A stretch of DNA of 6,729 bases from JACQGD01 sp045628725 (lineage in GTDB: Bacteria; Patescibacteriota; Saccharimonadia; Saccharimonadales; Saccharimonadaceae). Positions 1-6,129 of this stretch are shown in pieces. Made by a program: the position numbers and the translations under genes. The stretch lies in contig JAZQPT010000059.1 in assembly GCA_045628725.1 (NCBI GenBank), positions 1 through 6,729 on the forward strand, written 5' to 3'. The stretch's first letter is position 1. The number at the start of each line of letters is the position of its first letter. The notes below the pieces were generated by a model. That model searched no databases. It saw only the letters and a program-made list of their open reading frames with translations, and had not been told where the DNA came from.

Positions 1-474
1 GGTATCTGGCTTCGGATTTACAAGAAAGCTTCGGGAGTCACGTCCGTAACATACGCCGAGGCGCTCGACGAAGCACTCTGTTTTGGCTGGATAGACGGCC
101 AACGGAAAAGCTACGATGAACTGTCATTTATTCAAAAGTTCACACCAAGACGGAAACAAAGCCTGTGGTCGAAGAGAAACATTGAACATATTGAGCGGTT
201 ACGAGCAACGGGCAAGATGACCGATGCCGGTGAAGCGGAAATTAAGCGCGCAGTAGAAGATGGCCGCTGGGGTGCAGCGTATGATGCGCAGAGTGCCATG
301 GTCGTACCAGATTATTTCCTTGAGCAATTAAAGAAAAACGATAAAGCAAAGGCCGCTTTTGACAAATTAAATAAGTCTGCTAAATATGCCATAGTCTTGA
401 AACTACAGACAGCAAAGACCGATACAATTCGCTTGCAACGAATGGAGCAAATTATTGCACAGTTGAGTTTATAA
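1..474 (+). CDS. YdeI/OmpD-associated family protein, 3' part (5' end outside window)
   Basis: The frame is open from base 1 to a TAA stop and gives 157 residues. The protein begins inside the family's conserved N-terminal part, so I treat the ATG at 217 as internal and not as the start. Visible family signatures are EALDEALCFGWIDG (about residues 21-34 of the fragment), FTPRRKQSLWSKRN (about 47-60), the GKMTDAG turn (71-77) and a helical C-terminus with a KTDTIRLQR segment, where the family usually has a K-x-E-T-R-x-R-R-I motif. Full-length members are usually about 190 residues, so roughly 35 N-terminal residues are missing at the window edge. The family (YdeI/OmdA) has been linked in enterobacteria to bacteriocin or peptide resistance, but its biochemical role is not settled and nothing here specifies it. 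No terminator is seen before the next gene, so read-through is possible. Confidence 0.86.
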   Translation, partial: GIWLRIYKKASGVTSVTYAEALDEALCFGWIDGQRKSYDELSFIQKFTPRRKQSLWSKRNIEHIERLRATGKMTDAGEAEIKRAVEDGRWGAAYDAQSAMVVPDYFLEQLKKNDKAKAAFDKLNKSAKYAIVLKLQTAKTDTIRLQRMEQIIAQLSL

Positions 475-475
475 A

Positions 476-504
476 TTAGAGCTCTCTACGCATGATGGTA
501 TCCT
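476..504 (+). promoter_or_regulatory. Promoter with extended -10 for the 65-residue membrane protein
   Basis: An extended -10, TGG followed by TATCCT, lies at 496-504. A weak -35 candidate, TTAGAG, is at 476-481 with a 17-base spacer. Only seven bases separate the -10 box from the ATG at 512, so transcription would start at or within a base or two of the start codon. No Shine-Dalgarno is present. It is inferred from sequence and from the same layout at five other genes in the window. Confidence 0.55.
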
Positions 505-511
505 TAATAGA

Positions 512-709
512 ATGACTAAAAAGAAAATAGACAAAAAACAAGGAAAACAGAAGCCGAGCTATATAGCCATGGGAGTAGCGTTAGGGCTGTCTTTTGGAGC
601 ACTTGCAGGAATTGCATTATTTGATAATTTAGCTATGGGATTAGGCCTTGGTATCTCTCTTGGATTATGTTTCGGAGTAGCTTTTGGTTATTCGTCTGAT
701 AAAAAATAA
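512..709 (+). CDS. Small glycine-rich two-helix membrane protein
   Basis: This is a 65-residue protein with a very basic N-terminus (residues 2-14 hold eight lysines) followed by two hydrophobic segments at about 17-37 and 40-60, and a short charged SSDKK tail. Glycines recur every four residues (G21, G25, G29, G33 and G43, G47, G51, G55), a glycine-zipper pattern that favours tight helix packing in the membrane. The two helices look like copies of each other: AMGVALGLSFG at 19-29 matches AMGLGLGISLG at 41-51 in 7 of 11 positions. By the positive-inside rule the N-terminus should be cytoplasmic. Similar small proteins annotated only as hypothetical occur in many bacteria; I cannot assign a function. 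Translation probably begins on a leaderless mRNA. The stop codon lies at the edge of the terminator hairpin. Confidence 0.75.
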   Translation: MTKKKIDKKQGKQKPSYIAMGVALGLSFGALAGIALFDNLAMGLGLGISLGLCFGVAFGYSSDKK

Positions 710-737
710 AAAGGCCCAGTGAACACTGGGCCTTTTT
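708..737. terminator. Bidirectional intrinsic terminator between convergent genes
   Basis: An inverted repeat with arms AAAAAGGCCCAGTG (708-721) and CACTGGGCCTTTTT (724-737) is perfect over 14 base pairs around two bases; the folded RNA would probably leave a four-base GAAC loop. A T-run follows the GC-rich core on both strands, so it can end transcripts of the plus-strand small gene and of the minus-strand transporter operon. It overlaps the TAA stop of the small gene by two bases. This is the strongest terminator in the window. Confidence 0.93.
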
Positions 738-781
738 ATTTCTTTAGTACAAGAGTCATTGAACGGGGTGGGTTAGCGGCG

Positions 782-2953
782 CTACTCCGTTCTATTTTCT
801 TCAAAGCTGGTGAGACGTACTAATATTGGCAGAACAAGATATATAGCTAGGGAAGCGATAATCAAAGAGCTAGCTACGATAACAAAGTAGATAGGTGTCA
901 AAGTCGGCTCTACGCTGGTAGATAATGTATTAATGAAGACGCTCCCCACCCATACGCCTATACTTGCCGCCAGTAGTGATACGACCAAGAGCGGAATTAA
1001 TGATTCAATCATAACTACTTGCTTCATTTGTCCAATAGTGAGGCCACTAAGCCGGAGCGTTATGAGTGATTTTTGTCGCTCAAGCATCCCACCGATGGTC
1101 GACACGATTAAACTGGCGATAGCAACGAACAGAGTCACTGCCATTCCTAGATATGCTAGCCCCGCCAGCTCTTTGATGAGAGGGTCCGAAAGGGCAATCT
1201 GTGCATACGTACCGCTAACTACGTAACCTGGACGATTTTCGTCACGTAGTTGCACTGCAACCAGCGTGCGTAGCTTGTCCAGATTGTCATTGGTATCAAG
1301 CTGTACGAGGTAATCTCTTGGTGCTGCTTTTGGCGGATCACTGACGAGCGTCAGTGTTTGATCAACCGCTTTTTCAAAATCAATACTTACGAAATCGGTT
1401 GGTTTTGCACTCTCCGGACATGACAATTCGGTATATGTCGCAAGATGACGGCACTGTATCGTGCTTCCTTGCTCTGTTTGATAAGCGAAGGCAGATGAAA
1501 CTACATACGGTTCACTATCAAGTGTTTGTTGAAAATCGGCTGGCAACGGACTTCCGATGGCGATTGCCGTTCCGGGATTAAGCAGCGAGTATCCATTATT
1601 ATTGATTGATTTAGCGTCAAGCTTATCAATGCCGCTCACCGCTGTTAGGTAGAAACTGCCGGCAAATAGTGCCAATACGACACCGCTCACACTACGAAAA
1701 ACCTGCGTTGCATTGCCCGAGATACGTTTTGTAGCGAGAAGCGTTTGAGCATTTTTTGTCTTTGCTGCAAACATTTTTGCCACTGAGTAGGTTAGCCATG
1801 GTCCGGCCCATACAAGACCAAACATAATCAAAACAATACCAGCAATCAGTACAAATAGTGGAGCAGGGCTTTCGGCTATTGCCTCGTTCAGTATGGTGCG
1901 ACCAAATGGAGTTGCGATAAATATGAAAATTGAAATACCGGTAAGTAAAGGCATCAGCTTCAATAAGCGTGGTTGTTTATTCGCTTTTTGATCACGAGTA
2001 ATTCCTAGCGGAGAAGTCCGTGTGCGCCTCATGCCCCACCAGGTGGCCCCGAGGCTAAGCGTAATCGTGAGTATGGCGATACTAATAAACTGACCAAAAC
2101 TAACTGTTATATCATTTGGCCAAAATCGCATACCTTCATAGTAAAACTCAGCCATTGCAACGCGGACAGCAATATACGCGAGAGTACCAATTGCAATCCC
2201 TGCTAGTGCGGCACATAGGGATTCAAGGGACATAATGCGAGTAACTTGATTCTGGGTTGCACCTACTAATCGCATCGCCGCATAGCGTTTTTCTCGTTGG
2301 GCAGACCCTAGCTGCGTTGCGATGACTATAAACATTACGATTGGAAATAAAAGTATAATACCGCCGAAAATCAGTATGAAGCCGACAAGCCCATCGAAAC
2401 TTGCTGGTTTGGGATTTTGGATATAGGAGTATACCTCGCCTAATTTGTTCTCTTGGGATTTAGCATCAGCATCGGCTTGGCTCATGCCTTTAAAGACAAG
2501 CAGTTCATCTGGGGAACCGACGTATTTATCAGGAATGGTTCCTAAATTTACCGTACCAAAACGTAGATTAATTTGCTCATCAGGGTTCTGCTCGATTAGT
2601 TTTTCTAATGCCTTCGAGGTATAGTATTCTCCTTCTGTAGGAGTTGGCAAATTGGCAATCATCGGTGACGTATTATCGGTAGCACGAACCGACAGCACGT
2701 CAATCGACGTATTCTGCCATTTGTTTAGATTCCCTTCGGTAATGATTTCATAAAGAAGTGGCGAAGCATTAGCGATGGGGGTCGAATTAATACCACGCCA
2801 AAGGCTGTGTGATTGTCGAGCGGTTAGCGCATTCACCGAAGCAGTAAATACCAGAATAATCAGAAACCCGAGGGCAATCGCGGAGGCGGTTAGCGCAAGT
2901 CTACCAGTAGACTGTCTTGCTGATTTCTTTAGCAGTAACCAACTTATGTTCAT
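782..2953 (-). CDS. FtsX-like ABC transporter permease with two extracytoplasmic domains
   Basis: A 723-residue inner-membrane permease that should work with the ATPase encoded just upstream. I see about ten membrane segments: 18-40, then an outside domain (about 41-185), helices near 188-213, 242-267 and 283-305, further ones near 333-350, 366-390 and 418-440, a second outside domain (about 441-597), and helices near 598-622, 648-673 and 687-713. Each half carries the FtsX coupling-helix signature after a helix: REKRYAAMRLVGATQNQV (220-237) and ERQKSLITLRLSGLT (625-639). This two-FtsX-domain plan with ten helices is typical of efflux and peptide-sensing permeases of Gram-positive-like cells, and differs from the four-helix MacB/LolC plan. 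The second outside domain has a Cys pair (C501, C512) that could form a disulfide. Its ATG overlaps the ATPase stop codon by four bases (ATGA) and has no Shine-Dalgarno, so translation is probably coupled. The substrate is unknown. Confidence 0.9.
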   Translation of the reverse strand: MNISWLLLKKSARQSTGRLALTASAIALGFLIILVFTASVNALTARQSHSLWRGINSTPIANASPLLYEIITEGNLNKWQNTSIDVLSVRATDNTSPMIANLPTPTEGEYYTSKALEKLIEQNPDEQINLRFGTVNLGTIPDKYVGSPDELLVFKGMSQADADAKSQENKLGEVYSYIQNPKPASFDGLVGFILIFGGIILLFPIVMFIVIATQLGSAQREKRYAAMRLVGATQNQVTRIMSLESLCAALAGIAIGTLAYIAVRVAMAEFYYEGMRFWPNDITVSFGQFISIAILTITLSLGATWWGMRRTRTSPLGITRDQKANKQPRLLKLMPLLTGISIFIFIATPFGRTILNEAIAESPAPLFVLIAGIVLIMFGLVWAGPWLTYSVAKMFAAKTKNAQTLLATKRISGNATQVFRSVSGVVLALFAGSFYLTAVSGIDKLDAKSINNNGYSLLNPGTAIAIGSPLPADFQQTLDSEPYVVSSAFAYQTEQGSTIQCRHLATYTELSCPESAKPTDFVSIDFEKAVDQTLTLVSDPPKAAPRDYLVQLDTNDNLDKLRTLVAVQLRDENRPGYVVSGTYAQIALSDPLIKELAGLAYLGMAVTLFVAIASLIVSTIGGMLERQKSLITLRLSGLTIGQMKQVVMIESLIPLLVVSLLAASIGVWVGSVFINTLSTSVEPTLTPIYFVIVASSLIIASLAIYLVLPILVRLTSFEENRTE

Positions 2954-3627
2954 AGTGATGCACCAGTGATACGGCCGTCACGGACAATTATTTCGCGGTC
3001 TGCGTATGCAGCGATAGATGGTTCATGTGTCACCATGATTACGGTGGTTCCGTTTTCCTTGGCGGTAGTAATGAACAGCTCCATTACTCTCTCGGAGTTC
3101 AGTGTATCAAGAGAACCGGTAGGCTCATCTGCAAACAAGACCTTAGGCTCAATGACCATTGCCCGCGCAATGGCTACTCGTTGTGCCTGACCGCCGGATA
3201 GTTCACCCGGGAGATTATCTGCTTGCGACCTAAGATCTACTTTCTGTAGCCATTTCTGAGCCTGTGCGTATGCTTTTTTTCGACTGACTCCATTGAGCAA
3301 GAGAGGGAGTGCGACGTTGTCTACTGCCGATAGTTCTGGGACAAGTTGGCTAAACTGAAACACGAAACTAAAACTTGTTCGCCGTAAAATGCTTTTTTGT
3401 TTGTCGTTCATTGTATCTATCCGGGTATTTTCAAAAGTAACACTCCCGCTGTCGATACCTGTAATAGCCGCGAGACTGTGGAGTAGCGTCGATTTTCCTG
3501 AGCCACTAGGGCCCATGATCGCTAGTACTTCACCGGCCTGGACATCGAGTGATACATTTTTAAGAACCTGAGTACCTCCGAACGCTTTAGTTATATTGTT
3601 GCCGCTTATTATAGGCTTCATAGACAT
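2950..3627 (-). CDS. ABC transporter ATP-binding protein, MacB/LolD type
   Basis: This is a complete 225-residue nucleotide-binding subunit. Numbered from the start chosen here, it has Walker A GPSGSGKST (39-47), a Q-loop glutamine in FVFQFSQLVPELS (Q91), the ABC signature LSGGQ (143-147), Walker B VLFADE with catalytic E168, the D-loop SLD (172-174) and the switch histidine H201 in MVTHE. All catalytic motifs are intact. The LDTLNSERVMELF stretch and the short length match the MacB/LolD/FtsE-related class that pairs with FtsX-like permeases. I chose the ATG at 3627 because AAGGAAG stands at 3632-3638, just ahead of it. An in-frame ATG at 3675 would add 16 polar residues, has no ribosome site, and lies deeper inside padR. 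The start overlaps the end of padR by ten bases, and the stop overlaps the permease start by four. It hydrolyses ATP at the cytoplasmic face to drive the permease. Confidence 0.94.
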   Translation of the reverse strand: MSMKPIISGNNITKAFGGTQVLKNVSLDVQAGEVLAIMGPSGSGKSTLLHSLAAITGIDSGSVTFENTRIDTMNDKQKSILRRTSFSFVFQFSQLVPELSAVDNVALPLLLNGVSRKKAYAQAQKWLQKVDLRSQADNLPGELSGGQAQRVAIARAMVIEPKVLFADEPTGSLDTLNSERVMELFITTAKENGTTVIMVTHEPSIAAYADREIIVRDGRITGASL

Positions 3628-4145
3628 AATTCTTCCTTTAGTTTTGTTAATCGTGAGGTTGTTAGTTCTATCCATCGTATGTCTGCCTCGATATGAAATA
3701 GTGCATGGTCGATAAGGAGGGTATCGGCAATAGTGCTCTGACGACGTTGCTTCGTAAGCTGTCGCATACGCTCAATGTGTGCTCGGCGTTGATTGTCCAG
3801 GTATAAGGCAGCTTCGCCTTCACGCATCAACGCCAGTACTGTCTTTACATAGAGCGTTGACTGTAAGTGCGCAGACGGAGCTTCGGGGGTATTAAGCCAG
3901 ACATTGAGGGCTTCTTCACCTTTATGAGTTATTGTATATTTAATTCTCTCGGGGCCATTACTTACGGTAAAATCCTTCAGCTCACTTACTTTTCCGTCTC
4001 GCTTTAAACGATTCAATGTAGAATAAATTTGTCCTGAAAGAATTGGTTTGTCCTGACCAAACAAAGTGTCGTATATTTTTTTCAGTTCATACCCATAATT
4101 TGGTTTGTCACCGAGAAACCCCAGTAGGGCATATTGTGCGTTCAT
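3618..4145 (-). CDS. PadR-family transcriptional regulator
   Basis: A 175-residue regulator with the PadR winged helix-turn-helix in its first 85 residues: ALLGFLGDKPNYGYELKKIYD (split here as ALLGFLGDKPN at 6-16 and YGYELKKIYD at 17-26), the recognition-helix region SGQIYSTLNRLKRDG (37-51), and the wing PERIKYTITHKGEEAL (65-80). The remaining part (about 90-175) is helical and rich in charged residues, as in the C-terminal dimerisation domain (VirR-like) of this family. PadR proteins are usually repressors released by small aromatic or drug-like ligands. This one is the first gene of the operon with the ABC transporter, which is the classic arrangement for a self-regulated export module (as with LmrR-type regulators). 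The ATG at 4145 lies seven bases from a -10 box and has no Shine-Dalgarno. The inducing ligand cannot be read from the sequence. Confidence 0.92.
   Translation of the reverse strand: MNAQYALLGFLGDKPNYGYELKKIYDTLFGQDKPILSGQIYSTLNRLKRDGKVSELKDFTVSNGPERIKYTITHKGEEALNVWLNTPEAPSAHLQSTLYVKTVLALMREGEAALYLDNQRRAHIERMRQLTKQRRQSTIADTLLIDHALFHIEADIRWIELTTSRLTKLKEELCL
3632..3638 (-). promoter_or_regulatory. Ribosome binding site deciding the ABC ATPase start
   Basis: Read on the minus strand this is AAGGAAG. Its AGGA core ends six bases before the ATG at 3627. A second ATG two codons later (3621) forms an ATGA overlap with the padR stop but sits too far from this site for ideal spacing. The site lies inside the 3' end of padR, as expected for an internal operon gene. 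Confidence 0.72.
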
Positions 4146-4152
4146 GTACTGT

Positions 4153-4173
4153 AGTATACACCGAGTGTATAGT
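4153..4173. promoter_or_regulatory. Candidate PadR operator (inverted repeat over the operon promoter)
   Basis: The arms AGTATACAC (4153-4161) and GTGTATAGT (4165-4173) flank the spacer CGA. They pair at eight of nine positions. The repeat covers the -10 box and most of the spacer of the padR promoter, so a protein bound here would block RNA polymerase. PadR-family dimers bind dyads of this size and usually repress their own gene. Assignment to PadR is inferred from position and symmetry. Confidence 0.66.
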
Positions 4174-4181
4174 TAAAGCAA
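4153..4181 (-). promoter_or_regulatory. Promoter of the padR-ABC operon
   Basis: On the minus strand, a -35 TTGCTT (4181-4176) and a -10 TATACT (4158-4153) are separated by 17 bases. Seven bases then lead to the ATG of padR at 4145, so the transcript would begin at or almost at the start codon. No Shine-Dalgarno occurs in the gap. Both boxes are good by sigma-70-type standards. Confidence 0.72.
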
Positions 4182-4265
4182 GGTGCACTATATGAACATT
4201 CCAACAGCAAACTGAAACAAATACGGCTATGTACGATTTTTTATTGGCCTATTCTCGATTCATGG

Positions 4266-4294
4266 TTTAAGTAGTTAGCACGGGGTGCTATAGT
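4266..4294 (+). promoter_or_regulatory. Promoter of the oxidoreductase gene
   Basis: An extended -10, TGC followed by TATAGT, lies at 4286-4294. A weak -35 candidate TTTAAG is at 4266-4271 with a 17-base spacer. Eight bases separate the -10 from the ATG at 4303, again without a Shine-Dalgarno, so the mRNA would be leaderless or nearly so. Confidence 0.62.
4276..4290. promoter_or_regulatory. Second inverted repeat, possible operator at the oxidoreductase promoter
   Basis: The perfect arms TAGCAC (4276-4281) and GTGCTA (4285-4290) flank GGG and run into the -10 box. The core CAC-N3-GTG and the central three-base spacer are the same as in the 4153-4173 repeat, and both are followed by TATAGTTA on the plus strand. 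This could be a second, weaker site for the same PadR regulator. It is inferred from two sites only. Confidence 0.45.
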
Positions 4295-4302
4295 TATCAC
4301 AA

Positions 4303-5265
4303 ATGAAAGCAGTTACCTATACAAGCTACGGTCCCGCAGAAGTACTCCAAATTACCGACATCGAAAAACCAAAACCGCAAGCCGGTGAGGTACTAATCAA
4401 CGTTTACTATTCGACCGTGAACCGCACGGATTGTGGGTATCGGAGCGCACAGTATTTCGTGTCGCGAATCGTGACGGGATTATTAAAGCCTAAATATCCA
4501 GTCTCGGGCAGCGAATTTGCGGGCGAAATAGTTGAAGTAGGTGAGAGCGTTACGGAATATAACGTCGGCGACAAAGTATTCGGATTCGATGATGTCCGTG
4601 GCGGTGCGCACGCAGAGTTCGTCGCAAAGCCAGTTGATGGCCCGTTCGCCTTGATACCAGATGGGTATGATTATGCGGAGGTTGCAGCAGCTGGCGAGGG
4701 CGCGACATACGCACTGAGTGTCATCAACGCGGTTGGTATTACAAAGGGACAAAATGTCATGGTATATGGCGCATCCGGCGCAATTGGGTCTGCGGCGCTG
4801 CAAATCCTAAAACACCTGGGTGCAGAAGTGACGGCCGTATGTGGCACTAAAAACGTGGACGTCGTCCGTTCGCTTAATCCCGATCGTGTTATCAGTTACG
4901 AAACAGAGGACTTTACGAAAGACACCGAAATATATGATTTTGTCTTTGATGCGGTCGGTAAAAGTTCATATGGCGTCTGCAAGAAGCTACTGACACCGCA
5001 CGGAACGTACTATTCGTCAGAGCTAGGCAAGGGTGCTCAGAACCCGCTACTCGCCCTCTGGTTCGGTCTGACTGGCAGTCGTCGCGTGATCTTTCCTATA
5101 CCAAAGATCAACAAAGAGAACATCGAGTATCTCAAGACACTCATCGAGGCCGGTGACTATTTGCCATTGATCGACCGGACATACAGAATGGACGAAATAG
5201 TCGAAGCCACTAGGTACGTCGAATCCGGCCAAAAAGTTGGCAATGTATTGATTAAGATAATTTAG
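4303..5265 (+). CDS. NAD(P)-dependent MDR-family oxidoreductase (quinone oxidoreductase-like, zinc-free)
   Basis: The 320-residue product is a complete medium-chain dehydrogenase/reductase. The N-terminal GroES-like domain (about 1-125) has VNRTDCGYRS (39-48), SGSEFAGEIVEVGESV (68-83) and VGDKVFGF (88-95). The Rossmann domain (about 126-260) has the nucleotide-binding loop YGASGAIGS (155-163) and the CGTKN stretch (180-184), whose K is where the phosphate of NADPH is often bound. The C-terminal GKVGNV-like end (QKVGNVLI, 310-317) is typical. The cysteine and histidine ligands for catalytic and structural zinc are absent, which points to the zinc-independent enone/quinone reductase branch, whose members reduce quinones, enones or reactive aldehydes in the cytoplasm. 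The exact substrate cannot be told. It is transcribed divergently from the padR operon across 157 bases, and both promoters carry similar dyads, suggesting a shared stress response. Confidence 0.9.
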   Translation: MKAVTYTSYGPAEVLQITDIEKPKPQAGEVLINVYYSTVNRTDCGYRSAQYFVSRIVTGLLKPKYPVSGSEFAGEIVEVGESVTEYNVGDKVFGFDDVRGGAHAEFVAKPVDGPFALIPDGYDYAEVAAAGEGATYALSVINAVGITKGQNVMVYGASGAIGSAALQILKHLGAEVTAVCGTKNVDVVRSLNPDRVISYETEDFTKDTEIYDFVFDAVGKSSYGVCKKLLTPHGTYYSSELGKGAQNPLLALWFGLTGSRRVIFPIPKINKENIEYLKTLIEAGDYLPLIDRTYRMDEIVEATRYVESGQKVGNVLIKII

Positions 5266-5287
5266 TGTTACTTTGCGGAACCGTACC

Positions 5288-5296
5288 TGATATGAT
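5288..5296 (+). promoter_or_regulatory. Extended -10 promoter of the cupin gene
   Basis: TGA followed by TATGAT forms an extended -10 at 5288-5296. Six bases separate it from the ATG at 5303, placing the expected transcription start at the A of the start codon. The 37-base gap after the oxidoreductase stop contains no Shine-Dalgarno and no clear -35 (TTACTT at 5268-5273 is only a weak candidate). Confidence 0.6.
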
Positions 5297-5302
5297 GATG
5301 GT

Positions 5303-5644
5303 ATGGAACATATCCCTCAGTCGAAGGCAGAGAAGTTCGAAATGAATAACGTCACGTCATGGGAATATACCACGCAGAGCGAAAGCATGAACCTGGCATT
5401 GATTCGCGTAAATGGCCGCTACCCTACTACGGGCTACACGCTTAATCGTGAAGCTGACTCACTAATTCAGATTACAGCTGGTGCGGGCACCCTTGGCATG
5501 TCAGACGGCACTATTACCGAGCTGGCAATGTACGACCAGATCCATATACAAAAAGGTGATGCGTACTTTTTTGAAGGTGAGCTTGAGATGGTATACACAG
5601 CAACACCGAAATGGACACCTGAACAGACCGAGCAAGTAGAATAA
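5303..5644 (+). CDS. Small cupin-like protein
   Basis: A 113-residue soluble protein that looks like a single cupin beta-barrel. The segment YPTTGYTLNREADSLIQITAG (written as YPTTGYTLNR at 40-49 then EADSLIQITAG at 50-60), the strand-turn pairs around GTLGMSDGTITEL (62-74), the IHIQKGDAYFFEGELEMV stretch (80-97) and the closing TPKWTPEQTEQ (101-111) follow the order seen in one-domain cupins. The usual metal ligands (the HxH...E and later H of cupin motifs 1 and 2) are not preserved; the only histidines are H3 and H81. It may therefore bind a small molecule without a metal, or act as a binding or structural protein. The ATG at 5303 is favoured because the extended -10 directs transcription to it; an ATG at 5342 (residue 14) is the alternative. 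It is 30 bases ahead of the DUF1761 gene and probably shares its mRNA. Confidence 0.68.
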   Translation: MEHIPQSKAEKFEMNNVTSWEYTTQSESMNLALIRVNGRYPTTGYTLNREADSLIQITAGAGTLGMSDGTITELAMYDQIHIQKGDAYFFEGELEMVYTATPKWTPEQTEQVE

Positions 5645-5663
5645 CGAACTTCAAAACGAACGT

Positions 5664-5669
5664 AAGGAG
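5664..5669 (+). promoter_or_regulatory. Strong Shine-Dalgarno of the DUF1761 gene
   Basis: A perfect AAGGAG lies five bases before the ATG at 5675. It is the clearest ribosome binding site in the window, and no -10 box sits at the leaderless distance here. This marks the gene as the second cistron of a transcript starting at the cupin gene. Confidence 0.85.
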
Positions 5670-5674
5670 AAAAT

Positions 5675-6091
5675 ATGTTTAATGTAGTGAACGAAGTAAA
5701 CTGGCCTGTCATTCTACTAGCAACCGTCGTGTATTTTGTACTTGGTGCCGTATGGTTCACGCCACTATTTGGCAAAGCGTACGACATAGGCACAGGTGTA
5801 AAGCGATTTGCAAAGCAAAAGTGGCCAGCTATTTACTATTACGGACCATTTTTAAGTAGCCTCGTGGTAACGGCTTCGATTGGGGTCATACTATATGCGC
5901 TGAACATTCAGAGTTTGGCTGATGCAATTACTCTAGGTCTACTAATCGGAGCTGGCTTAGCGGCTATTTCATTAAGTAATGCGGCCACGCCAAATATGCC
6001 GCGCCCCGTCATTTTCGGGCTTGTAGGCGGCAGCTATCACCTCGTCAGTGCGGTTATTGTTTCTGTGATAATCTATTCGCTAGCAGCTTAG
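5675..6091 (+). CDS. DUF1761 family membrane protein
   Basis: The product has 138 residues with four membrane helices at about 9-29, 55-76, 83-103 and 111-136. The N-terminal signature of DUF1761 is clear: VNWPVILLATVVYFVLGAVW (8-27) then FTPLFGKAY (28-36), which matches the family's N-W ... G-x-x-W-(Y/F)-(S/T)-P-L-(L)-F-G-K pattern. The short loop with basic residues between helices 1 and 2 (VKRFAKQK, 42-49) suggests it faces the cytoplasm, leaving both ends outside by simple topology rules. Length fits the family norm of roughly 130-150 residues. The family is widespread and has no known function. It follows the cupin gene by 30 bases and is translated from a strong Shine-Dalgarno, so the pair probably forms a small operon. 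Confidence 0.87.
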   Translation: MFNVVNEVNWPVILLATVVYFVLGAVWFTPLFGKAYDIGTGVKRFAKQKWPAIYYYGPFLSSLVVTASIGVILYALNIQSLADAITLGLLIGAGLAAISLSNAATPNMPRPVIFGLVGGSYHLVSAVIVSVIIYSLAA

Positions 6092-6117
6092 CCGACAGCT
6101 CGCGTCGCATGCAGGTG

Positions 6118-6123
6118 TATACT
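6118..6123 (+). promoter_or_regulatory. -10 box of the gene at 6130
   Basis: TATACT lies six bases before the ATG at 6130, the same spacing as at 5303 and 6682. No convincing -35 is seen and there is no Shine-Dalgarno in the 38-base gap after the DUF1761 gene. The same hexamer drives padR, also preceded directly by TG. Confidence 0.52.
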
Positions 6124-6129
6124 TAATAT

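Noticed and set aside
217..474. An 85-residue gene starting at the ATG at 217
   Set aside because: The same frame is open back to base 1 and carries the YdeI family motifs, so this ATG is internal to a longer gene.
933..1581. Plus-strand frames of 97 and 75 residues antisense to the permease
   Set aside because: The minus-strand frame encodes a coherent ten-helix permease; the opposite frames lack start signals and recognisable content.
4192..4215. A seven-codon mini-ORF (MNIPTAN) between the divergent genes, possible leader peptide
   Set aside because: It has no ribosome site, its nearest -10-like hexamer (TATAGT, 4168-4173) is simply the other arm of the operator dyad, and no attenuator hairpin follows.
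4483..4803. Minus-strand 106-residue frame inside the oxidoreductase gene
   Set aside because: It is fully antisense to a clear MDR gene, has no family motif or start signal, and is a frame shadow.
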